The notes beneath the pieces are model-generated. The model did not search any database, had not been told where the DNA came from, and saw only the letters and a program-made list of their open reading frames with translations. From a bacterium (lineage in GTDB: Bacteria; CAIWAD01), in contig JAUIFJ010000009.1 in assembly GCA_030429345.1 (NCBI GenBank), positions 1 to 64,000 on the forward strand: a stretch of DNA of 64,000 nt, read 5' to 3'. Numbering within the stretch: the first letter of the stretch is position 1; the number at the start of each line of letters is the position of its first letter. This document shows positions 9,033 through 19,436 of the stretch, piece by piece. Made by a program: the position numbers and the translations under genes.

Positions 9033-9707
9033 TTGACGGCAAGGCGTATTTTAGGCCTTTCCAAAACCGAAAAGAAAAACGAAAAGCAGGGTTTGCCGGG
9101 ACAGGAAGCACTGATTCACCTGCTGGGATGGTCCGGCCAGGGGCTCTACTTCGGACGCACCTTTGGTCAGTGGGCTGCCAGCGAACGCAAGGGGCAAAGC
9201 TGCGTCCCGTGGTTCTACTGGCCCTTGAGCCTGCTGGCGGCCTGCCTGCTCGGCTCCTATGCCGCCCTGCGGGGGGACGCGGTGATCCTGAGCGGCCAGG
9301 CGGTCAACTTCCTGATCTACCTGCGCAACCTGCAGCGCCAGACCCTGCAAGCCAAAGGACGATCGCTCGAGCGGGGCCTCCCCGTCTGGAGTTTTCTCCT
9401 GCTGCTGCCCGTGCTGGCCTGGCTGCTCCCCGCCCCGGATGTCCATGATCTGCTGCTGCTGGCCGGCTGGACCGGACAGGTGCTGTTCCTCAGCCGTTTT
9501 CCCCTGCAGCTGTACCTGGCGGAAACCCGGAACGAGGAAGGGCTACCGCGCATCTTCTGGATCCTCTCCCTGGCGGGCAGCAGCCTCCTGATTCTCTATG
9601 CCGGCATGAATCGGGACTGGGTCATTCTCTGCGGCCAGTCCGTCGGTTTCCTGTGCTACAGCCGCAACCTGCTGTTCCTGCAGCGAAAACCGGCGACTGC
9701 CGGCTGA
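9033..9707 (+). CDS. Membrane protein with two LAB_N (lipid-A-disaccharide-synthase N-terminal) domains
   Basis: 224 aa from TTG 9033 (GAGG nine bases upstream). Two homologous halves are visible: residues about 28-105 (GWSGQGLYFGRTFGQWAASE, then PLSLLAACLLGSYAALRGDAV) and about 135-220 (GWTGQVLFLSRFPLQLYLAE, then LSLAGSSLLILYAGMNRDWV). Each matches the short three-helix LAB_N domain originally named from LpxB fusions. Stand-alone LAB_N proteins commonly sit beside GT2 and ArnT-like genes, and a role in moving or presenting polyprenyl-linked sugars is suspected but not established. The stop overlaps the next start as TGATG. Confidence 0.85.
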   Translation: MTARRILGLSKTEKKNEKQGLPGQEALIHLLGWSGQGLYFGRTFGQWAASERKGQSCVPWFYWPLSLLAACLLGSYAALRGDAVILSGQAVNFLIYLRNLQRQTLQAKGRSLERGLPVWSFLLLLPVLAWLLPAPDVHDLLLLAGWTGQVLFLSRFPLQLYLAETRNEEGLPRIFWILSLAGSSLLILYAGMNRDWVILCGQSVGFLCYSRNLLFLQRKPATAG

Positions 9708-11329
9708 TGGGTACACGCTTTCTGCGCCAAGCCCTGCGATCTCCGAGGCCCTGGATCGCCCTGGCACTGCTCCTCTTCGCCATGAGCGCCGGGCTGTGGC
9801 ACAAGGGATTCTGGGGCGCACACGGTGAATCACGCCGTGCCGAGTGCGCCCGGGAAATCGTCGTCAGCGGGAACTGGCTGGTGCCCGAACTCCTTGGCGA
9901 GCCCTTCATCACCAAGCCGCCCCTGCTCTACTGGAGCATTGCCGGCAGTTTCAGCGTGTTCGGAGTCGGCGAACTGCAGGCGCGCCTGCCGGGCCTGGCG
10001 GCCGTGCTCGCCAGCTGCTGGCTGCTCTTCGGCATTCGGCGAAGGGAGTCCCTGCTGGAGGGCGCGAAGGAGGAAGAGGCGCTGGAGAAGGCGCACTGGA
10101 CAGCGCTCGGCGCCGCCTCGCTGCCCCTGCTGGCAGGCATGGGGCAGAACGCGGAAACGGAGCCGCTGCTCTTCTTCTTCACGGTGTTGAGCATCGCGGG
10201 CTGGAGTCGGCTGGCTGTCTCACGCCCCCTGGGCCTGCTCGGAATCGTGATCGGCCTGAGCGGCGGATTCCTGGTCAAGGGTCCCCTGGCCTGGCTTTTC
10301 GGGGGCGGAGCGCTGCTCGCCGCGGAACTCTGCGCCGGCAGACAGCGCCGCCTGAAAGCCCTTGACTGGCTGCTGCTGCTCGTCGCCCACCTGGCCCTGG
10401 TGTTGCCCTGGTTCCTGCTGGTGCTGCAGGAAGTCCCCGGCGCCCGGGAAACCTGGATGGGCGAGAGCGTGGCGCGCATCGGCAATGCGGACTTCGAGGT
10501 GCACCGGCAGCCCTTCTGGTATTACCTGCCGCGCCTCTTCAGCTGGTCCCCTTGGATCCTGGTCCTGCCCCTGGCGATTCGCCAGCTGGTGGCGGAAGCC
10601 GGCGACGGGCGGCAGGCTCTGCAAAGAGCCTGGCCCCTGGTCTGGCTCGTCATGGGGTTGCTGGTGCTGAGCCTGGCCACCAGCAAGCGCGCGCATTACA
10701 TGCTGTGCCTGCTTCCCGGGCTCCTGCTGCTCCTGCCGGCCTGGGGCGGGCGTGCCACGCCATGGGAGACGTATACACGGATCCTGCTGCGCGGCCTGGC
10801 CTGGCTCGTGGCGCTGCTCCTCCCGATCGCGCTGGCGTGGACCCTGTGGCAATCGGCCCACCACCCGATGCAGCAGGCCCTGGGACTGGCGATCGCCCTG
10901 GTCCTGCCGGCACTGCTCCTTGCATCACGAAAAGACGGAAAGCAAAGCCTGCTCGCGGCGAGCGTGGTCTTCCCCCTGGCCATGGGCGCGACGGGACTCG
11001 GGCTGTTTCCCGCCCTGGACGAATACCGCTCACCGCGCGCCTTCTATGCCGATGTGCGTGAGACAATCGGGGTGGACACGCGCGTGCTAAACTGGATGAA
11101 CGACCGCTATTCGGCCAGCTTCTACCTGGAAAGGCACGTGCATCCTGTGCGCCAGGTGGACGAGATCCGCACACGCCTGCCTGAGGGCGGCTGGCTGATC
11201 AGCGAAGCGAAACACGCCGCCGGCCTCGAGGGCATCGCCCGCGAAGTGCTGCGCCGCGAACAAATCGACCCCTTTCGCCCGGACCGCCGTCGCGGCTGGG
11301 TCCTGCTGCAACTGGAGCCCCTGCCATGA
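9707..11329 (+). CDS. ArnT-like GT39/GT83-family membrane glycosyltransferase
   Basis: 540 aa from the ATG at 9707. Multi-pass membrane protein with the catalytic first periplasmic loop of the PMT/ArnT fold: GAHGESRRAECAREIVVSG followed by FITKPPLLYWS, i.e. the acidic residue and the KPP motif typical of enzymes that transfer a sugar from a polyprenyl phosphate to lipid A or protein. About 11-12 hydrophobic helices occupy residues 20-450, followed by a soluble C-terminal part. It sits between the LAB_N protein and the GT2 that would make its lipid-linked donor; all three genes overlap. The acceptor (lipid A, another lipid or protein) cannot be told from sequence. Confidence 0.9.
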   Translation: MGTRFLRQALRSPRPWIALALLLFAMSAGLWHKGFWGAHGESRRAECAREIVVSGNWLVPELLGEPFITKPPLLYWSIAGSFSVFGVGELQARLPGLAAVLASCWLLFGIRRRESLLEGAKEEEALEKAHWTALGAASLPLLAGMGQNAETEPLLFFFTVLSIAGWSRLAVSRPLGLLGIVIGLSGGFLVKGPLAWLFGGGALLAAELCAGRQRRLKALDWLLLLVAHLALVLPWFLLVLQEVPGARETWMGESVARIGNADFEVHRQPFWYYLPRLFSWSPWILVLPLAIRQLVAEAGDGRQALQRAWPLVWLVMGLLVLSLATSKRAHYMLCLLPGLLLLLPAWGGRATPWETYTRILLRGLAWLVALLLPIALAWTLWQSAHHPMQQALGLAIALVLPALLLASRKDGKQSLLAASVVFPLAMGATGLGLFPALDEYRSPRAFYADVRETIGVDTRVLNWMNDRYSASFYLERHVHPVRQVDEIRTRLPEGGWLISEAKHAAGLEGIAREVLRREQIDPFRPDRRRGWVLLQLEPLP

Positions 11330-12051
11330 GCCTGCCCGGACTGACTCTTGTGATTCCTTTCTACAACGAGCAGGGCAACCTTCTGCCCCTGGCCCGCGAA
11401 CTGGAGCAGGTGCTTGACGGCGTGATCCAGTGGGAATGCATCTGGATCGATGATGGATCCACGGACGCGGGGCCCGCCGAAGTGGAAGAGCTCGCCGGCT
11501 CCGACAAGCGGCACCGGATCCTGCGCCTGCGGCAGAACTCCGGGCAGAGCGCCGCCCTGCTCGCCGGCTTCGCCGCCAGCCGCGCTCCCCTGCTGGCCAC
11601 CCTGGACGCGGACGGCCAGAACAATCCCGACGCGCTTCCCGAAATGATCCGCCTGCTGCAGGGCGAAGGCTTCGATGCGGTCAACGGCTACCGGGCAAAG
11701 CGGCGGGATTCCGTGATCCGCCTGGCGAGTTCCCGCATCGCCAATGGCTGCCGCAACGCGATCACCGGCCGCACGGTGCGCGACGTGGGCTGTTCCCTGC
11801 GCGTCTTCCGCCGCGAATGTGTGAGACATCTGCCGCCCTTCCGCGGCGTCCACCGCTTCCTGCCCACGCTCTTCGTGTACGCCGGCTTCCGCATCACGGA
11901 AGTCCCCTGCCGCCACCGCGCCCGTTCGCACGGCCAGAGCAAGTACGGCATCGGCAACCGCCTGTGGGTCGGACTGGCGGACCTCGTCGGCGTCTTCTGG
12001 CTGCGGAAGCGCTTCGCCTGCTACCGGATCCAGGCGGAAGAGTCCCTGTAA
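11326..12051 (+). CDS. GT2 polyprenyl-phosphate glycosyltransferase (DPM1/ArnC-like)
   Basis: 241 aa, overlapping the previous gene as ATGA. GT-A fold with LVIPFYNEQGN, IWIDDGSTD, and the metal-binding LATLDADGQNNPD (DxD). HRARSHGQSKYGIGNR matches the R-x-x-G-x-S-K-Y/F motif of dolichyl/undecaprenyl-phosphate mannose- or Ara4FN-type synthases. It lacks the C-terminal membrane helices of ArnC, so it is probably peripheral. It probably charges undecaprenyl phosphate with a sugar for the adjacent ArnT-like enzyme. A terminator-like hairpin begins at its stop. Confidence 0.9.
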   Translation: MSLPGLTLVIPFYNEQGNLLPLARELEQVLDGVIQWECIWIDDGSTDAGPAEVEELAGSDKRHRILRLRQNSGQSAALLAGFAASRAPLLATLDADGQNNPDALPEMIRLLQGEGFDAVNGYRAKRRDSVIRLASSRIANGCRNAITGRTVRDVGCSLRVFRRECVRHLPPFRGVHRFLPTLFVYAGFRITEVPCRHRARSHGQSKYGIGNRLWVGLADLVGVFWLRKRFACYRIQAEESL

Positions 12052-12082
12052 AAAGAAACGCCCCCGCCGATAGGCGGAGGCG
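12050..12082 (-). terminator. Rho-independent terminator for the superoxide dismutase gene
   Basis: On the minus strand the stem CGCCTCCGCC-TATC-GGCGGGGGCG (one mismatch) is followed by TTTCTTTTT, 28 bp after the sod stop. It also abuts the end of the convergent GT2 gene. Confidence 0.8.
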
Positions 12083-12109
12083 CAGGATCATGTCTGTGAT
12101 ACGAAAGGT

Positions 12110-12721
12110 CTAGCGCGCTTCCGAGAAGCGGCGGGAGACTTCCTTCCAGTTGACCACGTCCCACCAGGCCTTGATGTAGTCCGGGCGGCGGTTCTGGTAG
12201 TGCAGGTAGTAGGCGTGCTCCCAGACATCCAGCCCGAGGATCGGCGTGCCGCTGCCGTCCATCAGGGGATTGTCCTGGTTGGGCGTGCTGGTCACGGCCA
12301 GCTTGCCGTCCTTGACCACCAGCCAGCCCCAGCCGCTGCCGAAGCGGGTCGCGGCCGCGGTGCCGAATTTTTCGCGCAGGGAATCCATGCCGCCGAAAGC
12401 GCTGTCGATGGCCGCCTTCAGGTCGGCGCTGAGCTCCGTGTTGCCGCCATGGCTCATCACGGACCAGAAAAGGCTGTGGTTGAAATGGCCGCCGCCGTTG
12501 TTGCGCACGGCGCCGCGCTGGGCTTCGGGCACACTGTCCAGGCGCTTGCACAGCGCCGTAATGTCCAGGCTGCCCAGGTCGCCGCCGGCGGCGTCGAGGG
12601 CTTCGTTCAGCTTGGTCACGTAGGCGTTGTGGTGCTTGCCGTGGTGAATCTCCATCGTGCGGGCGTCAATGCTGGGCTCCAGCGCGCTGAAATCATAGGG
12701 CAGATCAGGCAGGGTATGCAT
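12110..12721 (-). CDS. Superoxide dismutase, Fe/Mn family
   Basis: 203 aa, usual length. Dismutates superoxide to O2 and H2O2. The metal ligands are visible: His27 in [11 protein letters not shown], His in [13 protein letters not shown], and Asp and His in [21 protein letters not shown]. The GGGHFNH and SGWGWLV segments resemble Mn-type enzymes more than Fe-type, but metal choice needs an assay. No signal peptide is seen, so it is cytoplasmic. It is a single gene with its own terminator. Confidence 0.95.
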   Translation of the reverse strand: MHTLPDLPYDFSALEPSIDARTMEIHHGKHHNAYVTKLNEALDAAGGDLGSLDITALCKRLDSVPEAQRGAVRNNGGGHFNHSLFWSVMSHGGNTELSADLKAAIDSAFGGMDSLREKFGTAAATRFGSGWGWLVVKDGKLAVTSTPNQDNPLMDGSGTPILGLDVWEHAYYLHYQNRRPDYIKAWWDVVNWKEVSRRFSEAR

Positions 12722-12836
12722 GGATGTCTCCTTGTCAGCTGGTGTGTGTTGTGTTCAGGGGAAAATACGGAAAGTGGACAGAAAAGATCCTGTTTCCATG
12801 TTGAAAGGCTTGGATCGGGCTGATCGAAGGATTGGA

Positions 12837-13514
12837 TCAAGCAGGGGGCTTGAAGCGGAAGGATTCCTCGATGCCGGAGAAGGCGCCCGCCGAAAGACGG
12901 GCCAGGGGGTCCAGCCGGTCCACCTGCAGCCGGCCGCGATCATCGAAGAGCTCGTCCAGGGCGTGGGCTTCCACAATGCGGCCGATGGCCAGGTCCGTGG
13001 GACTGTCGCCCAGCTCGATCACCTGCTCCAGACGGCATTCCAGCTGCACCGGACAATTGGCGACCCGCGGCACCCGCAGGTGTTTCGAGGGCAGCAGCTC
13101 CATGCCCGTCAGTTCCGCTTCCGAAACGGTGGGCGGCTGGTCCGTTCCCGCCTCCTGCACGGCGCGCGCCATGGAGGGGCGGCAGATGTTGACGACAAAC
13201 TCCCTTTCGCGGCGGATGTTGGCCGCCGTGTCCTTCATGCGCTCTTCCGGAGGAGCATCGCCGGGCTTGCGGATCACGGCGACGCTCAGCAGGGGCGGCG
13301 AGGAGCAGATGCCGTTGAAGAAGGAATAGGGAGCCACATTGACGCCTCCGTCGGCATGCAGGCTGCTGACCAGCGCCACCGGGCGCGGGACGATCATCGC
13401 GGTCATCAGGTGATAGGCCGCGCCGCCCGACATTTCCTGCAGGTCCAGGGCGCGATAGGCGGCCTCATCCCAGCATTCGGGAGGCCGCAGGTTTTCCTCT
13501 TCGACCCATTTCAT
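12837..13514 (-). CDS. Flavin-reductase-like FMN-binding protein
   Basis: 225 aa from the ATG at 13514; the track ORF starts too early, in the overlapping gene. The split-barrel FMN-binding fold of the flavin reductase-like family shows in YHLMTAMIVPRPVALVSS, NVAPYSFFNGICSSPPLLSV and EFVVNICRPSMARAV. Homologues bind FMN and either reduce free flavin or act on unknown substrates. It overlaps the upstream Cys-rich gene by 4 bp (translational coupling) and ends a short operon that begins with an HMA metal-binding gene. Confidence 0.85.
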   Translation of the reverse strand: MKWVEEENLRPPECWDEAAYRALDLQEMSGGAAYHLMTAMIVPRPVALVSSLHADGGVNVAPYSFFNGICSSPPLLSVAVIRKPGDAPPEERMKDTAANIRREREFVVNICRPSMARAVQEAGTDQPPTVSEAELTGMELLPSKHLRVPRVANCPVQLECRLEQVIELGDSPTDLAIGRIVEAHALDELFDDRGRLQVDRLDPLARLSAGAFSGIEESFRFKPPA

Positions 13515-14086
13515 CCGCCCACCTTCTTTCCTAGGGCATTGGCCATGCGAAGTTGCCAGGCCAGCCGCAATGTCAGGGCATAGCCCTTGGGATCCCGCCG
13601 GAATTCGCGCAAGGCGCTGCTGTCGCTGAGCTGGATCAGGGTCCAGTCGTAGACGATGCGCAGCGGATCCTGGATCGAATCCAGCGCGGTCCCGTTGACG
13701 GGACACTCGGCCAGCGGATAGTCCTTGAGGTCCCGCTCGATGACCGAATCCCGCAGGTCCTCGGCCAGCTGCAGCCGCTGGCCATCATCCATCTCCTTCA
13801 GTCCTTCCTGGCAGCGCGGACCGCAGATGCGCAGGGCCAGATCGCCCACGTTGACGCTGAAGCCGGGCCGATCGGCGAGGCCGCGGTCGCAGAAGGCGCA
13901 GATCTCGCTGGGGTAGCGATCCTCACGCGCTTTCCAGAGCAGGTTCCGTTCCGACTTGCACTGGGAACTCACTTCCCGGTAGAGCTCGACGGCATCCAGG
14001 TCGGCGCGGTTGAGGGGCACGCCCCGTTCGCTGGCCCAGGCCAGCCCGGCAAGCACCAGCAGCATGGGAAACAGCATGCGCATCAC
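13511..14086 (-). CDS. Cysteine-containing exported protein of unknown function
   Basis: 191 aa with a signal peptide (MRMLFPMLLVLAGLAWA). The mature part carries CAFCDRGL, about 30 residues later CGPRCQEG, and a lone CPVNG, a pattern that could bind a metal or form disulfides. No domain is recognised. It is coupled by overlaps (4 bp each) to the HMA protein upstream and the flavin reductase-like gene downstream, which points to a metal- or redox-related role; this is inference from context. Confidence 0.65.
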   Translation of the reverse strand: MMRMLFPMLLVLAGLAWASERGVPLNRADLDAVELYREVSSQCKSERNLLWKAREDRYPSEICAFCDRGLADRPGFSVNVGDLALRICGPRCQEGLKEMDDGQRLQLAEDLRDSVIERDLKDYPLAECPVNGTALDSIQDPLRIVYDWTLIQLSDSSALREFRRDPKGYALTLRLAWQLRMANALGKKVGG

Positions 14087-14295
14087 TCTTCTTCCCGCGC
14101 CTTGAATCCGCCCTGTTCAATGGCCTGCGACAACTCGAGGGCGGAGGGCAGATCCTCTCCCTCCAGGGAAGCGCGGGCTCCTTCCAGGTCGACCTGGACG
14201 GCAGCGCCGGGAGCGGCGCGGGTCAGGATCCGTTCCACAGCCGAACTGCAGCCTTCGCAGCTCATGCCCTCTACCTTCAGCTTGATCTGACTCAT
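14083..14295 (-). CDS. Heavy-metal-associated (HMA) domain protein, CopZ-like
   Basis: 70 aa, a single ferredoxin-like HMA domain: KLKVEGMSCEGCSSAVERIL contains the M-x-C-x-x-C metal site near residues 11-16. Such proteins carry Cu(I) or other soft metals in the cytoplasm to P-type ATPases or regulators. There is no metal ATPase next to it; the nearest in the window is CcoI at 60-63 kb. It is the first gene of a three-gene overlapping set with the Cys-rich exported protein and the flavin reductase-like protein. Confidence 0.88.
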   Translation of the reverse strand: MSQIKLKVEGMSCEGCSSAVERILTRAAPGAAVQVDLEGARASLEGEDLPSALELSQAIEQGGFKAREEE

Positions 14296-14332
14296 GAGCT
14301 TCTCCTATATGGAAGGGGATCAGGTGCGCCGA

Positions 14333-14911
14333 TCAGGCCGCTTCGCCATCCAGCCCCAGTTCGCCGGCAATACCGCGCATGGCCTGAATGCAGAAGTCCA
14401 CATGGGCGGCAAAGTCACGCCCTACGAGTTCCGCGCCCTGGCGCAGCTCCTCGCGATTGACCGCGGCGCAGAAGCCCTTTTCCTTCATCTTCTTGCTGAC
14501 CGATTTGGCTTTCAGGTCGTGCAGGCTCTTCGACGGCCGGACCAGCGCCACCCCGGTGATGAATCCGCTGATCTCGTCGCCGGCAAACAGGTGCTTTGCC
14601 AGCGGAGTATCCATGGGCACGCCCAGACCATTGGCCGGATTGTGCGAGTGAATGGCGCGGATCAGCTCTTCCGGCCAGCCCTGCTCGGCCAGAATACGAC
14701 CGCCGGCGACCGTATGTTCCTCGGCATTCGGCCAGCGCTCGTAGTCGAAGTCGTGCAGCAGGCCGCAGCAGCCCCAGAGCTCCTCGTCCTCGCCCGTCTC
14801 GCGAGCGGAATGGCGCAGAATGGCTTCGACCGCCAGGGCATGGCGACGCAGGCTGAGGGAGTCGGTGTATTCGCAGAGAAGGGCCCAGGCGGCCTCGCGA
14901 TCGTGGGGCAT
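14333..14911 (-). CDS. HD-domain phosphohydrolase-like protein
   Basis: 192 aa. The HD metal site is visible: LRRHALAVEAIL (first His), CGLLHDFDYERWP (His-Asp), then EHTVAGGRIL and AIHSHNPANG. This is the pattern of the uncharacterised single-domain HD (HDIG) hydrolases found in many bacteria, which probably act on nucleotides. No GYP motif, so not a c-di-GMP phosphodiesterase. It is separated from the HMA gene by 37 bp and may be read with it. Confidence 0.85.
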   Translation of the reverse strand: MPHDREAAWALLCEYTDSLSLRRHALAVEAILRHSARETGEDEELWGCCGLLHDFDYERWPNAEEHTVAGGRILAEQGWPEELIRAIHSHNPANGLGVPMDTPLAKHLFAGDEISGFITGVALVRPSKSLHDLKAKSVSKKMKEKGFCAAVNREELRQGAELVGRDFAAHVDFCIQAMRGIAGELGLDGEAA

Positions 14912-15144
14912 GAAGTGTCTCTTATTGTTGCTGATTTGACACAGATCAAATTTGCGCGCCGTTCAAGGTCGGAGATTGCGGGATCCGGCAGCCCCGCTGA
15001 CGACGCCTTCTGGAAGTATTACTTTCCAGCCGCTTGAACAAGTCACCAGCACTAGCCGCTTTCAGACGCACAACCCCGCGCAGGACCCGCCTTTCGGGTC
15101 GCCGCTTCGCAAACACTCTCCAACCCGGAGGAAAGGTCTTCAGA

Positions 15145-15819
15145 ATGACTTGGTACTCGACCTTCCTGGGCTCCTCCATCGGGAAGAAGTTCCTGATGGC
15201 GCTCACCGGCATGGCCCTGCTGCTCTTCCTGCTGGGCCACATGGCCGGCAACCTGCAGTTCTTCCTGGGGCCCGACGTGCTCAACGCCTACGCCGCGAAA
15301 CTGCGGCACTACCCGGCCCTGCTGCTGGGCATGCGCGTGGGACTGGGGCTGATCTTCGTGATCCACATCGTGACCGCGATCCAGCTCAACCTGGCCAACA
15401 AGGCGGCGCGGCCCGAAGGCTACGCCAGCTGGTCCCCGCTGAAGTCCACGCTGGCTTCACGCACCATGGTCCAGTCGGGTCTCCTGATCCTGGGCTACAC
15501 CATCTTCCACCTCTTGCATCTCACGATGGGAGTGGTCGGACCGGAACACAAGCTGCAGGCGGGCGGACACGTTCCCGACGCCTACGCCAACGTGGTTGCC
15601 GGCTTCAGCCATCCCGGCATCGCCATTTTCTATATCCTGCTGATGGTGGTGCTCTTCTTCCACCTGATCCATGGCACACAGAGCGCCCTGCAGACGCTGG
15701 GCTTCAATCATCCCAAGTATACACCGCTGCTGCAGCGCGCCCTGGCCGTCCTGGTCTTCGTGATCTGCGCGGGGTTCATTTCCGTCCCGATCGCCGTCCT
15801 GCTCGGCTGCGGTTGCTAG
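15145..15819 (+). CDS. sdhC: Succinate dehydrogenase cytochrome b558-type subunit
   Basis: 224 aa from the ATG at 15145 (GGAGGAAAGG ten bases upstream; the track start adds an unlikely leader). Five membrane helices with the conserved His residues of the one-subunit di-haem b558 family: LFLLGHMAGNLQ, FVIHIVTAIQ, FHLLHLTMG, FFHLIHGTQSALQ. It anchors SdhAB and passes electrons to quinone. The single large anchor subunit, rather than SdhC plus SdhD, is the form found in Bacteroidota, Chlorobiota, deltaproteobacteria and relatives. First gene of sdhCAB. Confidence 0.93.
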   Translation: MTWYSTFLGSSIGKKFLMALTGMALLLFLLGHMAGNLQFFLGPDVLNAYAAKLRHYPALLLGMRVGLGLIFVIHIVTAIQLNLANKAARPEGYASWSPLKSTLASRTMVQSGLLILGYTIFHLLHLTMGVVGPEHKLQAGGHVPDAYANVVAGFSHPGIAIFYILLMVVLFFHLIHGTQSALQTLGFNHPKYTPLLQRALAVLVFVICAGFISVPIAVLLGCGC

Positions 15820-15834
15820 AAGGGAGAATTCGCA

Positions 15835-17744
<1,910 letters not shown>

Positions 17745-17748
<4 letters not shown>

Positions 17749-18497
17749 AACTGACCCTGAAAGTGTGGCGACAGGCAGGGCCCGACGCGAAGGGACGCCT
17801 GGAGACCTACGAACTGGACAATGTCAGCACGCACATGTCCTTCCTGGAAATGATGGATGTGCTGAACACGAAGCTGGAGATCGAGGGCAAGGAGCCGGTG
17901 GCCTTTGACCACGACTGCCGCGAGGGCATCTGCGGCATGTGCTCGATGATGATCAACGGCGAGGCCCACGGACCGGAAGAAGGCACGACGGTCTGCCAGC
18001 TGCACATGCGGCATTTCAAGGATGGCGACACGGTGGTCGTCGAACCCTGGCGGGCACGCGCCTTTCCCGTGTTGCGTGACCTGGTGGTCGACCGGGCAGC
18101 CTTTGACCGCATTATCGAGGCGGGCGGGTTCATCAGCGCCAACACGGGCAGCGCCCAGGACGCCAACGCCCTGCCGGTGCCCAAGCACGACGCCGACCTG
18201 GCCATGGACGCCGCCGCCTGCATCGGCTGCGGCGCCTGCGTGGCGACCTGCAAGAATGCCAGCGCCATGCTCTTCGTCAGCGCCAAGATCAGCCACCTGG
18301 CCCACCTGCCCCAGGGACAGGCCGAGCGCAGCCGCCGCGCCCTGGCCATGGTCAACCAGATGGACCGCCTGGGCTTCGGCAACTGCACCAACACCTACGA
18401 CTGCGAGGCCGCCTGCCCCAAGGAGATCAAGATCACCAACATCGCGTTGATGAACAGCGACTACCTGAAGGCCAGCCTCTGCGGCAAGGACGACTAG
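17745..18497 (+). CDS. sdhB: Succinate dehydrogenase iron-sulfur subunit
   Basis: 250 aa from a GTG start that overlaps the sdhA stop. [2Fe-2S] ligands in [13 protein letters not shown] and the following C; [4Fe-4S]/[3Fe-4S] ligands in [13 protein letters not shown] (about residue 158) and [13 protein letters not shown] (about residue 210). It transfers electrons from the flavin to the haem/quinone site in SdhC. Last gene of the sdh operon, followed by a strong terminator. Confidence 0.97.
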
Positions 18498-18528
18498 GCT
18501 GGCACTCTTCGCCATGTGCCTTGCATTC

Positions 18529-18557
18529 CGTCCTTCCCGCGAAGGCGGAAATGACGA
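18529..18557 (+). repeat. Extragenic repeat, copy 1 (TCCCGCGAAGGCGGAAATGACG)
   Basis: TCCCGC-n-GCGGAAATGAC is shared with 20541-20562 in the same orientation. It resembles the common class of short extragenic palindromes containing CCCGC..GCGGGAATGAC. The two copies flank the AbiEii-like gene pair. Confidence 0.6.
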
Positions 18558-18577
18558 CCCCCGATACAGACTCAAAC

Positions 18578-18612
18578 AAAGGCCCCGCCATTCGGCGGGG
18601 CCTTTGTTGTAA
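18578..18612 (+). terminator. Rho-independent terminator after sdhB (bidirectional)
   Basis: Perfect 12-bp stem AAAGGCCCCGCC / GGCGGGGCCTTT with an ATTC loop followed by TTTGTTGT. The A-rich 5' side lets it also stop minus-strand transcription from the nucleotidyltransferase gene. Confidence 0.9.
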
Positions 18613-18680
18613 TGCAGATACTCTCAGAATCACGGTTTCGGGGGAAGCACAACGATAGTGGTGCGGAACCGGCGAACGCT

Positions 18681-19436
18681 CTAGACACTCGTCGTGTATC
18701 TCAGGAGCATGTCTTCCAGGACATTTCTCTTCTCGCCGGTCAGTTCCAATGCCCGCAGGTCAACTGGCTCCTGGAGCATTGCGTCTACGAATCGTTTGAT
18801 ATCCTGCTGGATGACCCGGGGAACCTGAACCCGTTGAGGTTCGAGTATCCGGTACAGGCGAAAGACATCATTCCTGTGCTTCCGAATGTCTCTGGAGTCC
18901 ACTCGCGTTCCCTGCTCCTTGCGTTCGCACAGATCCAGCCAGGCGCGCGCCTTCATGGGCAGAAGATGATTCGCGTCCAGCCAGGGCAAGCCCTCCGTCT
19001 CCCGGATTCCTGTCCGAATAAAGTTGTAATACGAATCATCCAGCAGTATCGCGGACAGGCTGGCAATTTCCTCCTCGATGGTCATTGGGGCTATCTTCAC
19101 TCCCTGGGGGATTGCCAGACCATCCGGCCGCCGGGAGAAGAGTTCCAGCATGGCTGGATAGTCGGTGCGCTCCGGTCGCGCAAACCGAAACAGCTGTCTC
19201 TGGCCCTGCGCTCCCTCGCGCATGGAGTATCCACCATGTCTCACAAAATCCCAGAAGCGCTGTGCGAATGCGGGGTTCAGCAACTCGACCCACAGCACGA
19301 TGTCCAGGTCCTTCGTCGCACGGAACTCCAGGCCGACATCCTCGAAGGCGAGAGAGCACGCGGTGCCGCCGATCAGGACATAGTGGCCGGAAAGGTCGGC
19401 GAAGGCTTCGCGAAAACGGTCCAGCCCCGTCACCAT
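18681..19436 (-). CDS. AbiEii-like nucleotidyltransferase (putative type IV toxin)
   Basis: 251 aa. The N-terminal nucleotidyltransferase core shows YVLIGGTACSLAF and, about 18 residues on, ATKDLDIVLWVE, the G-G...D-x-D metal site of the AbiEii/AbiGii (DUF1814-like) superfamily. The C-terminal half is helical with LPMKARAWLDL. In type IV systems such enzymes modify tRNA or other targets and are countered by a neighbouring wHTH protein. It overlaps the upstream wHTH gene by 7 bp. Both genes are visibly less GC-rich than their neighbours, which suggests acquisition by transfer. Toxicity is not shown by sequence. Confidence 0.75.
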   Translation of the reverse strand: MVTGLDRFREAFADLSGHYVLIGGTACSLAFEDVGLEFRATKDLDIVLWVELLNPAFAQRFWDFVRHGGYSMREGAQGQRQLFRFARPERTDYPAMLELFSRRPDGLAIPQGVKIAPMTIEEEIASLSAILLDDSYYNFIRTGIRETEGLPWLDANHLLPMKARAWLDLCERKEQGTRVDSRDIRKHRNDVFRLYRILEPQRVQVPRVIQQDIKRFVDAMLQEPVDLRALELTGEKRNVLEDMLLRYTTSV

